Source of the DNA: CAZFNQ01 sp964520375
GTDB taxonomy: Bacteria; Patescibacteriota; Saccharimonadia; Saccharimonadales; JANWIN01
NCBI GenBank assembly: GCA_964520375.1
Contig: CAZFNQ010000028.1
Location: 1 to 5,842 of the forward strand
Direction of reading: 5' to 3'
DNA length: 5,842 nucleotides
In this document: positions 1 to 5,357 of the stretch, one piece after another
How the letters are laid out: each line of letters starts with the position of its first letter
How positions within the stretch are numbered: the first letter of the stretch is position 1
Translations under genes and position numbers: made by a program
Notes under the pieces: model-generated
Database searches by the model: none
Seen by the model: the letters and a program-made list of their open reading frames with translations, nothing else
What the model was told of the DNA's origin: nothing

Positions 1-90
1 GCTAAAATATGGCTGCATGGCTGCCAAGACCTTGGCGTCCATGGGCGTAGCCGCCGCATAGTCAAGATAGATTACTTTACTTGTGCCCAT
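1..90 (-). CDS. Cysteine desulfurase, N-terminal fragment (class V aminotransferase; cut by window edge)
   Basis: Thirty codons from an ATG at 90 run to the left edge without a stop. They encode MGTSKVIYLDYAAATPMD followed by AKVLAAMQPYFS. The YLDYAAATP motif followed by a D..VL.AM.PYF helix is the classic N-terminus of IscS/NifS-type cysteine desulfurases. These are PLP enzymes that take sulfur from cysteine to make alanine and a persulfide for Fe-S clusters and tRNA thiolation. The PLP lysine and catalytic cysteine lie outside the window, so IscS, NifS and other subtypes cannot be separated. The start is 20 bases after the stop of the preceding unknown gene, so it is probably the distal gene of the metG operon. 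The only ribosome-site candidate, AAGG, sits just 2 bases before the ATG, which is unusually close. No better in-frame start is visible. Supply of sulfur for Fe-S assembly would suit the WhiB-like cluster protein elsewhere in the window, but that link is speculative. Confidence 0.85.
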   Translation of the reverse strand, partial: MGTSKVIYLDYAAATPMDAKVLAAMQPYFS

Positions 91-110
91 AGCCTTAACT
101 TAAGATAAGC

Positions 111-479
111 CTAGACTCGGCTGTAGAGTTCGCTTTTAACGCGCTGGCCGTAAAGCTGGGTGGCGTGATACAAGTTACGCAGTTCGTCTTTGGTGACCAT
201 TCTGTATGGCTGACCGTCTTGGGCCTTTAAAATTCCATCCGGCCGGACATCGTATCGAGTTGTCTTAGTTCGATGTTGGCCACTTGGGTCAATCCACTCC
301 TCGTGCCACACCCATGTTCGTTTGTCTAGGCAAAAGAATTCCCGGCGTCCGCCTTTGGGGATCGGTCCAAATAGTTGTCCGCCAATTTTGGCTTCATGTC
401 GGATTAGGTTGCGGTATAGTTCGGCTTGGCGTTCTTCGCGGCGTTGGGCAATGGCGGTCTTAAAAAGTTTTTTTATCAT
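111..479 (-). CDS. Conserved-looking hypothetical protein, 122 aa, basic
   Basis: I cannot assign a function. The protein has a strongly basic N-terminal helix (residues 1-30, many K/R), then a compact core. The core contains KIGGQLFGPIPKGGRREFFC (residues 31-50), an aromatic stretch TWVWHEEW (55-62), and TTRYDVRPDGILKAQDG (73-89), followed by a C-terminal helix. There is no signal peptide or membrane segment, so it is probably cytosolic. The aromatic and glycine-rich core looks like a folded, conserved domain, and similar small proteins are familiar to me from Saccharibacteria, though I cannot verify that here. The start is well supported: ATG overlaps the TGA of the upstream gene (ATGA), and AAGGA lies 6 bases before it. 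This implies translational coupling. The two unknown genes sit between tatD and a cysteine desulfurase gene, which does not by itself reveal a role. Confidence 0.8.
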   Translation of the reverse strand: MIKKLFKTAIAQRREERQAELYRNLIRHEAKIGGQLFGPIPKGGRREFFCLDKRTWVWHEEWIDPSGQHRTKTTRYDVRPDGILKAQDGQPYRMVTKDELRNLYHATQLYGQRVKSELYSRV

Positions 480-862
480 GCCGCGTCCTTAAATTCTATC
501 GGCAGGGAGTCATTGCCAGCTAAAGCGGCATCGCGCCGAGCTTGAATTTTAAGCTTCTCTTGTTCTTCAAAGGCATTTAGTTTCTTTCGTTCCCGATATA
601 TATCCTCGTCAGTAATAGTCGCTTCTACAGATTGGCTGGTTGTCTCTGTTGGTTGGGAGACATTGTCGGTTAGACTGGCTTCAACAGCGCTACTGCCCAG
701 CGATTCGACTTCATAATTGGGTGTGGTCTGGTCTTGATCAAGGTCTGGAATAAACATTTTAGCTATTTTGCTAACTGCTTCCATACCATTATTTATATTA
801 TCAACTCGCTCATGACTAATGAACGCGGCGGTGTTTTCAAGTAGACTTTCAAAATCTGACAT
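476..862 (-). CDS. Hypothetical acidic protein, 128 aa, with low-complexity linker
   Basis: I do not recognise this protein. It has three visible parts: an N-terminal helical stretch (residues 1-38, MSDFESLLEN to about the MFIPDL segment), a Ser/Thr/Gln/Glu-rich low-complexity linker (about 42-86), and a charged helix rich in K/R/E (about 88-115, including ERKKLNAFEEQEKLKIQARR). No signal peptide or membrane segment is seen. The linker suggests a flexible adaptor or scaffold rather than an enzyme, but that is inference. The start is well supported: GGAG lies 5 bases before the ATG, and this GGAG is also the last sense codon region of tatD. The stop overlaps the next start as ATGA. The acidic protein is therefore translated together with its basic 122-residue neighbour, an arrangement often seen for partners that bind each other. 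Confidence 0.75.
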   Translation of the reverse strand: MSDFESLLENTAAFISHERVDNINNGMEAVSKIAKMFIPDLDQDQTTPNYEVESLGSSAVEASLTDNVSQPTETTSQSVEATITDEDIYRERKKLNAFEEQEKLKIQARRDAALAGNDSLPIEFKDAA

Positions 863-864
863 AT

Positions 865-1662
865 TTACTCCAGGCCAAATAGTTTGGTGGCGTTTGTCGT
901 GGTTGCTTGAGCCAACTTTTCGATTGATTCACCTCTGAGCTCGCTCAAAAACTGTGATATTTCGCACACATATTTTGGCTCACACACTTTACCACGAAAC
1001 GGTTTGGGGGTCAAGAAGGGGGCATCAGTTTCCAGCAGCAATTTATTTAAAGGTATATGTTTTGCAGTCTCCAGCTGGGCTTGATCTTTTGTAAAGGTCA
1101 TAATGCCGTTTAAACCGACATATAAGTTGCGATCAAGTATTTGATCCAGTTCCCGCTGGCCGGCACTAAAACTGTGTACCACTCCGTTTATGTTGTGTGC
1201 TTTATACTCGTCAAAAATCTGCCAAAAATCATCAAAAGCTTCGCGGACGTGGAAAATAAGTGGCAAATTGTGCTCGATAGCTAAGTCCAGCTGAAATCTC
1301 AGTAATTTTTTCTGGTCTTCCTTGGCTGAGTGCATATAGTGGTAGTCCAGGCCTGTTTCGCCAATGGCGACAACCTTGGGTGCCGTTGCCAGTTCGCGAA
1401 ATTCTTGCAAAGCTTTGTGGTCATTAACATAAACCGCGCCCTCGTGAGGGTGCAAGCCTATAGTCGCCCAAATTCTGTCGTATTGGGCAGCTAAGGCTAT
1501 AGCCAACTTGCTATCTGTTAGCGTGCAACCGACGCACATCAATTTTGTAACACCGGCTTCATCAGCCGCGGTTATTACCTCGTCCTTTTCCAAAGGGTAA
1601 TTGGGAAAATGTATATGGCAGTGTGTGTCGACAAGCTGCCAGGGTTTAGGCTTTTTTACCAT
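865..1662 (-). CDS. tatD: TatD family metal-dependent hydrolase (DNase/RNase)
   Basis: A full-length 265-residue TatD protein, an amidohydrolase-type TIM barrel that cleaves nucleic acids using two divalent metals. The metal ligands are visible: H14 and H16 in DTHCHIHF, E102 in AIGETGLDYHY, H138 in FHVREAF, H163 in HSFSAG, and D213 in LLLETDAPFLTP. It should therefore be active, acting in the cytosol on DNA repair intermediates or RNA. The start ATG lies inside the end of metG, giving a 17-base overlap with no Shine-Dalgarno site, so translation probably depends on ribosomes finishing metG. The alternative of a start nearer VDTHCH is not supported, because no start codon is available there. 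Adjacency of metG and a TatD gene is a known conserved pair (metS-yabD in Bacillus). Downstream, its stop lies 2 bases before the next ATG. Confidence 0.95.
   Translation of the reverse strand: MVKKPKPWQLVDTHCHIHFPNYPLEKDEVITAADEAGVTKLMCVGCTLTDSKLAIALAAQYDRIWATIGLHPHEGAVYVNDHKALQEFRELATAPKVVAIGETGLDYHYMHSAKEDQKKLLRFQLDLAIEHNLPLIFHVREAFDDFWQIFDEYKAHNINGVVHSFSAGQRELDQILDRNLYVGLNGIMTFTKDQAQLETAKHIPLNKLLLETDAPFLTPKPFRGKVCEPKYVCEISQFLSELRGESIEKLAQATTTNATKLFGLE
868..871 (-). promoter_or_regulatory. Ribosome binding site GGAG for the acidic hypothetical gene
   Basis: GGAG on the minus strand ends 5 bases before the ATG at 862 and is formed by the last glutamate codon of tatD, just before its TAA. 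It fixes the start of the 128-residue protein and suggests coupling of translation to tatD. Confidence 0.6.
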
Positions 1663-3121
1663 TAGCCGAAGAAGTGACTGTTTTAGCTTTACTGACTATT
1701 CTGGGGAAAAGCGTGCCTTTGGTTGGGCGGACAACACCTTGACTAAAAGTATGCTTAATCTTTGCGGACGTGTCGGGTAGAAATGGTTCCAGTAGATCGG
1801 CAATTTCAAGCAGTGATGCCGTTTGGTAGGCTAGGACTTCGCGTAAATGTTCGCCTTCCTTGGTTTTTGCTAGTTCCCAGGGTTTTTCCTCGTCAATGTA
1901 CTGATTGAGACCGCGGATTTGTTCCCAAACTTGGTCCAGGGCCCTATCGAAACGGCATTTTTCTATTGATTCCCAGTACTGGGAACTATCGTGGTTGGCC
2001 GGTGGGACATCGCCAATAATACCTTGCTGATATTTAATTAGCATGGCGGCGGTGCGTTGGACTGTATTGCCTAGTTCATTGGCTAGTTCATTGTTATAGG
2101 CGGCTTCCAAGCGTTCCCAGGTAAAATCTCCATCTTCATAAGAGGGTACATGCCGCAGGAAATAGTAGCGGAAAGTATCAACGCCGTATTTGTCAACAAT
2201 TTCCTTGGGATGAATGACATTACCAACACTCTTGCTTATTTTCTCATCGGCCACAGTTATAAAGCCGTGGACGTATATAGTTTTAGGTATTGGCAAGCCA
2301 AGCCCCAGCAGCATACCGGGCCAAACAGCCGCGTGAAAACGTAAAATATCCTTACCAATAACCTGGACGTTAGCTGGCCAAAACTTTTTAAAATCCTCGT
2401 GTTCTGGATAGCCTAGAACAGTTATATAGTTCATTAACGCCTCAAACCAGACATACATTACCTGATTGTTGTCACCTGGCACTGGTATTCCCCATGAGAT
2501 TTTTTCTTTGGGACGGCTAATACTAATGTCTTCTAGGCCGTCTTTAACAACGTGCAGAATTTCATGCTTGCGGGTGGCTGGTATTACTAGCATGGCACCG
2601 TCTTCAATAGCTTTTAGAATTTGGGCCGAGTATTTGCTGAGCTTAAAAAAGTAGTTATCTTCTTCGAGGCTTTCGTAGGGCTTATTGTGGTGTGGGCAAA
2701 TGCCTTTGTTTTGTTTGGCAACGGCTTCGGTTACAAAGGCCTCACAGCCGGTGCAATACAGTCCGACGTATTTACCTTTGTAAATATCTTTGGCCAGGTT
2801 TTTCCAGATTATTTGAGCCCGTTGTTCGTGACCCTGGTCAGTGGTGCGGATAAAACGGTCATTGCTAACGTTCAACAGTTTTTCCAGCTCCCTAAACTTT
2901 TGGCTCATAGCATCGGCCAAAGCTTTGGGGGTTTGTTTTAGTTCGGCGGCTTTTTCGGCCACTTTGGTTCCGTGTTCATCGGTGCCGGTACTAAAAATTA
3001 CTGGTTTTCCCTGTTTTCTAGCCGTACGCGCCAAGACATCAGCCTGCAACAGCTCCATACCAAAACCAATATGCGGCTCGCCGTTTACATAGGGAATAGA
3101 TGTCGTTACGTAGTAGTTCAT
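1646..3121 (-). CDS. metG: Methionine--tRNA ligase (MetRS)
   Basis: Class I aminoacyl-tRNA synthetase that charges tRNA-Met and initiator tRNA with methionine. Numbering from the chosen ATG at 3121 (491 residues): the HIGH-type motif is GEPHIG (14-19). A zinc-knuckle-like insert carries C123, C126, C142 and H145 (CTGC ... CPHH). The methionine-pocket VWFEAL is at 224-229, and the KMSKS-type loop is DEKISKS (292-298). An all-helical anticodon domain with NELANELGN follows. The protein ends at about 491 residues and has no C-terminal Trbp111-like tRNA-binding domain, so it is the short form. The reading frame extends 47 codons further upstream into the Nudix gene, but that part shows no MetRS similarity. 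MNYYVTTSIPYVNGEPHIG is the expected N-terminus. There is no Shine-Dalgarno site; an extended -10 element lies 9 bases before the ATG. The 3' end overlaps tatD by 17 bases. Confidence 0.97.
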   Translation of the reverse strand: MNYYVTTSIPYVNGEPHIGFGMELLQADVLARTARKQGKPVIFSTGTDEHGTKVAEKAAELKQTPKALADAMSQKFRELEKLLNVSNDRFIRTTDQGHEQRAQIIWKNLAKDIYKGKYVGLYCTGCEAFVTEAVAKQNKGICPHHNKPYESLEEDNYFFKLSKYSAQILKAIEDGAMLVIPATRKHEILHVVKDGLEDISISRPKEKISWGIPVPGDNNQVMYVWFEALMNYITVLGYPEHEDFKKFWPANVQVIGKDILRFHAAVWPGMLLGLGLPIPKTIYVHGFITVADEKISKSVGNVIHPKEIVDKYGVDTFRYYFLRHVPSYEDGDFTWERLEAAYNNELANELGNTVQRTAAMLIKYQQGIIGDVPPANHDSSQYWESIEKCRFDRALDQVWEQIRGLNQYIDEEKPWELAKTKEGEHLREVLAYQTASLLEIADLLEPFLPDTSAKIKHTFSQGVVRPTKGTLFPRIVSKAKTVTSSANGKKA

Positions 3122-3130
3122 AGGTGTACT

Positions 3131-3139
3131 ATTATAACA
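3131..3139 (-). promoter_or_regulatory. Extended -10 promoter of metG (leaderless type)
   Basis: Minus-strand TGTTATAAT is a perfect extended -10 (TGnTATAAT) located in the 20-base gap between the Nudix stop and the metG ATG. Nine bases (AGTACACCT) separate it from the ATG, so transcription should begin about 0-3 bases before the start codon. No convincing -35 is visible at 16-18 bases, as is common for extended -10 promoters. metG has no Shine-Dalgarno site, which fits a leaderless mRNA. Confidence 0.7.
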
Positions 3140-3141
3140 GG

Positions 3142-3639
3142 TTAAAAGAGGCTGGGTTGGTCGATTTTTTCTAGTTTTAGGCCTAGTTGTTCGGCTAAAC
3201 GCTCCACAAAAACGACTTGGGCCGGATTCAGCTTTATGGATGCTTGTTGGGGTGTAAACCAACCAGCCCTGTCAACTTCTGGGAATTCTTGGGTTTGGCC
3301 AGAGTTTGGTGGCCACTCCATATTAAAAGTATTGCTTTTTATATGCGCTACGTCCAAGTCTCCTGCCAAACCCCAGGCGTAGATGGTCTTACCGCTTTTG
3401 TTTTTGGTTGAGCCGAGCTCTATAGGCTTATCACTTGGTGGAGCTTGTCCGATTTCCTCCCTAAATTCGCGTTTGGCAGCCGTTAATGGATCCTCATATT
3501 GCTCAAATTCACCTTTTGGTAAGGACCAAGAACCTTTGTCCTTTTTGGCCCAAAACGGTCCGCCTGGATGCACCAATAAGACTTCTACAGAATTATTTCT
3601 GCGTCTATAAACTAAAATTCCTGCACTTTGTTTTGCCAT
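3142..3639 (-). CDS. Nudix hydrolase (COG4119-like predicted NTP pyrophosphohydrolase)
   Basis: A 165-residue Nudix protein. The Nudix box GX5EX7REUXEEXGU is intact at residues 43-65: G43, E49, then REFREEIG. Its last position is Q where a hydrophobic residue is usual. The glutamates bind Mg for hydrolysis of a nucleoside diphosphate linked to another group. The N-terminus MAKQSAGILVYRRR, the LLVHPGGPFWAKKD stretch (21-34), SWSLPKGE, SNTFNMEWPP and EFPEVDRAGWF match what I know of the COG4119 subgroup, whose substrate is not settled; house-cleaning or mRNA-cap-like roles are possible. The start at 3639 is preferred over an ATG 8 codons upstream because the domain begins at MAKQ. Also, a -10 element lies 9 bases before this ATG, so the longer start would overlap the promoter. 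No Shine-Dalgarno site is present. The stop is 20 bases before metG. Confidence 0.92.
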   Translation of the reverse strand: MAKQSAGILVYRRRNNSVEVLLVHPGGPFWAKKDKGSWSLPKGEFEQYEDPLTAAKREFREEIGQAPPSDKPIELGSTKNKSGKTIYAWGLAGDLDVAHIKSNTFNMEWPPNSGQTQEFPEVDRAGWFTPQQASIKLNPAQVVFVERLAEQLGLKLEKIDQPSLF

Positions 3640-3648
3640 TTCTGAACT

Positions 3649-3657
3649 ATTGTAACA
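3649..3657 (-). promoter_or_regulatory. Extended -10 promoter of the Nudix gene (leaderless type)
   Basis: Minus-strand TGTTACAAT matches TGnTATAAT at all but one position and ends 9 bases (AGTTCAGAA) before the Nudix ATG, the same spacing as at metG. The -35 region is weak; the best candidate is TTATGA at about 16 bases (3 of 6 matches). With no Shine-Dalgarno site, a leaderless transcript is predicted. It lies in the 62-base gap after pyrE, where I see no terminator, so read-through from pyrFE may also occur. Confidence 0.65.
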
Positions 3658-3701
3658 AAACAACTTCTATCATAATTGCATCTTTTTGTGGACTAACTTT
3701 G

Positions 3702-4421
3702 TTAAATATCTTCAGGTCCTTTTATAGTACCTTCTCTAAAGCCTTGTATTATCTCATAGCTCCGTGCATCTAGTAATCCCTCGGCGAGGTTAATTTCGAC
3801 TAATTGAGTTAGCGTTAAGGCGGAATGTATCCTTAAACCGGCTTCACTCGCGGTTTGTATAGCATTGTTTTGTTCTCGATCCAAGAGTATCACTGCATCC
3901 TTAACTACTAGACCCCCGCCTATGAGGTTACCGTCCAGATCTCGTTCTCTCGATATGTCCTCTACTAATAATTTTTCTTCAACTTTAGCTCCAGAAGTTG
4001 TAATTAGATCATCTACTAGGGCAACTCGATCACCAGACAAGTAATCACCTAAAATTCCCTCTTTACCAGCACCATGAGTTTTACTATTTACTCTTCTATA
4101 CAACACCGAATCGCCTCTTTTGTAACCTATCATTGCTGTTAGAGCAACAACTGCTTCTGGGATCGCCTGTAAATGATCGTAGCGTAAACTATCCAATAGA
4201 GTTGAGTATCCATCTATAACATCATCACGATATTGTATTTGATCGAATTTTGACATGGCATTTTCGTCTTGCGGTACAGCTATAGAAGGAATAGGTCTTA
4301 AATCTATGTAGAACGGTGACCATGCTCCTGATCGCAATGTAAAGTTACCAAATTTAAAAAGGCCTTTTCTAAACGCACCGGTGGCGATGTTTGTTTGTTG
4401 AGCTTCACTAAGTTCGGACAT
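3702..4421 (-). CDS. pyrE: Orotate phosphoribosyltransferase (divergent)
   Basis: Catalyses orotate + PRPP to OMP + PPi, the fifth step of de novo UMP synthesis. Family signatures are FGNFTLRSGAWSPFYIDLR (24-42), a catalytic-loop-like RRVNSKTHGAGK (109-120; R109/R110, K114, H116), and the 13-residue-type PRPP motif VALVDDLITTSGAK (133-146). Two features are unusual. The usual lysine in FxLKSG is R30. The usual glycine-rich GIPxxGxPxA loop reads AIPEAVVALTAMIG (87-99). At 239 residues it is longer than the common ~210. PyrE activity is the best call, but a related PRTase with another substrate is possible. The start has a strong AAGGAGG ribosome site at 4431-4437, 9 bases upstream. It is 34 bases after pyrF, so the two form an operon. 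Hand-counted lines suggest about 39% GC against about 45% in metG. Confidence 0.88.
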   Translation of the reverse strand: MSELSEAQQTNIATGAFRKGLFKFGNFTLRSGAWSPFYIDLRPIPSIAVPQDENAMSKFDQIQYRDDVIDGYSTLLDSLRYDHLQAIPEAVVALTAMIGYKRGDSVLYRRVNSKTHGAGKEGILGDYLSGDRVALVDDLITTSGAKVEEKLLVEDISRERDLDGNLIGGGLVVKDAVILLDREQNNAIQTASEAGLRIHSALTLTQLVEINLAEGLLDARSYEIIQGFREGTIKGPEDI

Positions 4422-4430
4422 TATGTTAAT

Positions 4431-4437
4431 CCTCCTT
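4431..4437 (-). promoter_or_regulatory. Strong Shine-Dalgarno site of pyrE
   Basis: AAGGAGG on the minus strand, 9 bases before the pyrE ATG, in the 34-base pyrF-pyrE gap. It is the strongest ribosome site in the window and contrasts with the Nudix and metG starts, which have none. Confidence 0.75.
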
Positions 4438-4455
4438 GTAGAACCATCAATATTT

Positions 4456-5178
4456 CTAAGCTGCTAAAATTTGTTGCGTGTGCTCAACAGCAGCAATATG
4501 TACGTTTGAAGCCGCAATAATACCTCGACCAACAATCGCGTGCCAATTATAACCTGCAGCTATACCTGCCTCGCTAATCTCACCACCTTGCGCAACAAAG
4601 CCTGGTGCATAGAGAGTAAAGTTTTCTGAGCCAAGTCGTTCTTCAAAAAATCCGCGATAATCTGCAACTTTGTCCGGCTTATTACCCGGCACTACAAAAT
4701 CGCGCACGCCAAGAGCCACAGCTAATTCAAACATTTCCGCAAAAGCATCGTCGGCAATATAACCTCCTTCACTTCGACGAATTTTAGGGTGAGTCATTTC
4801 CGAACCAGTAAGCACTCCTATACCTTGATCTTGTAACTCTTTAGTCCATCTTTCTTGAGTAGCTGGACCTGTAAATGGAAATAGAATTGCCGCATCAACT
4901 CCGCCTCGCTTCATAGTACGGCCAAAATTCATTCCAGTATCTGGAATGTCATTACCAGCCTTTTGATGGTCAAAGATGGCAACTGAGTCTGGGTTGGCCT
5001 CTTTTACGGTGGCAACCGCTTTTGCTATAGTCAAACCGTAGCCAACTTCAAAGCCAATCTTATAACCGCTTAACCCCTCCACTTTGCCAACGTCCCTAAC
5101 CAACCCCTCAAATTTTTCAGGTTCTACATCTGCAGCTACAATAACACTGCGATCTGCCGGTATTATTCTTTCTGACAT
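4456..5178 (-). CDS. pyrF: Orotidine 5'-phosphate decarboxylase (variant active-site spacing)
   Basis: Decarboxylates OMP to UMP, the last step of de novo UMP synthesis. The 240-residue length fits a complete single-domain TIM-barrel enzyme. Visible elements are IVAADV (D17, ribose contact), YKIGFE (K40), the catalytic stretch IFDHQKAGNDIPDTG (68-82; D70, K73, D77, T81), late APGFVAQGGE (191-200, phosphate/pyrimidine loop), and IVGRGI (215-220; R218 phosphate contact). The usual class I/II core is DxKxxDI; here it is D-HQ-K-AGN-D-I-P, with one extra residue on each side of the lysine. I believe similar DHQKxxxDIP forms exist in some archaeal-type enzymes but cannot check. The start is supported by GAGAGGG a few bases upstream of the ATG. 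It is the first gene after the tRNA-Val terminator and is followed by pyrE in the same direction. Confidence 0.92.
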   Translation of the reverse strand: MSERIIPADRSVIVAADVEPEKFEGLVRDVGKVEGLSGYKIGFEVGYGLTIAKAVATVKEANPDSVAIFDHQKAGNDIPDTGMNFGRTMKRGGVDAAILFPFTGPATQERWTKELQDQGIGVLTGSEMTHPKIRRSEGGYIADDAFAEMFELAVALGVRDFVVPGNKPDKVADYRGFFEERLGSENFTLYAPGFVAQGGEISEAGIAAGYNWHAIVGRGIIAASNVHIAAVEHTQQILAA

Positions 5179-5202
5179 TTAACCCTCTCTTCTCCCGCCC
5201 AA

Positions 5203-5226
5203 ATTATTGCTATAAACATAGTAGCA
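5203..5226 (-). promoter_or_regulatory. Candidate promoter region of pyrFE
   Basis: Because a terminator lies just upstream, pyrFE needs its own promoter here. Two candidates are visible on the minus strand. TGCTACTAT (5218-5226) is an extended -10 with 4 of 6 core matches, overlapping the terminator's T-run. AATAAT (5203-5208) has 5 of 6 matches and a weak TTGTTT 17 bases upstream. Either gives a normal leader of roughly 15-35 bases with a Shine-Dalgarno site. I cannot choose between them. Confidence 0.35.
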
Positions 5227-5257
5227 AACAAAAACTTCCACTCGTAAAGTAGAAGTT
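5226..5257 (-). terminator. Rho-independent terminator after tRNA-Val
   Basis: On the minus strand, AACTTCTAC (5257-5249) pairs with GTGGAAGTT (5241-5233) in a 9-pair stem with one U-G wobble. The 7-base loop is TTTACGA, followed by a T-rich run (TTTTTGTTT). The wobble pairs only in the minus-strand RNA, which supports that direction. It starts 11 bases after the tRNA CCA end and separates the WhiB-like/tRNA unit from pyrFE. Confidence 0.85.
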
Positions 5258-5268
5258 ACAACAAGCTG

Positions 5269-5345
<77 letters not shown>

Positions 5346-5357
5346 TCGTCAGAGAAA

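Noticed and set aside
1436..1453. Short inverted repeat (ccctc ... gaggg) that could form a hairpin.
   Set aside because: It lies within tatD codons for the conserved LHPHEGAV stretch and has no T-run, so it is explained by coding.
1650..1657. A AAA AAG slippery heptamer at the start of tatD inside the metG end.
   Set aside because: It is in phase only in the tatD frame, where a -1 shift would meet the metG stop at once. There is no supporting hairpin or useful fusion product.
3122..3262. The metG reading frame extends 47 codons further upstream with its own ATG.
   Set aside because: The extension lies mostly inside the Nudix gene, its residues show no MetRS character, and MNYYVTTSIPYVNGEPHIG is the expected N-terminus with a promoter just before it.
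3640..3701. Possible terminator after pyrE.
   Set aside because: Only a tiny AAC/GTT hairpin is possible on the minus strand and no T-run follows it. The gap instead holds the Nudix promoter.
2150..3773. Several plus-strand open frames of 62-106 codons opposite metG and the Nudix gene.
   Set aside because: They are antisense to clearly conserved proteins, have no recognisable domains, and overlap each other in different frames.
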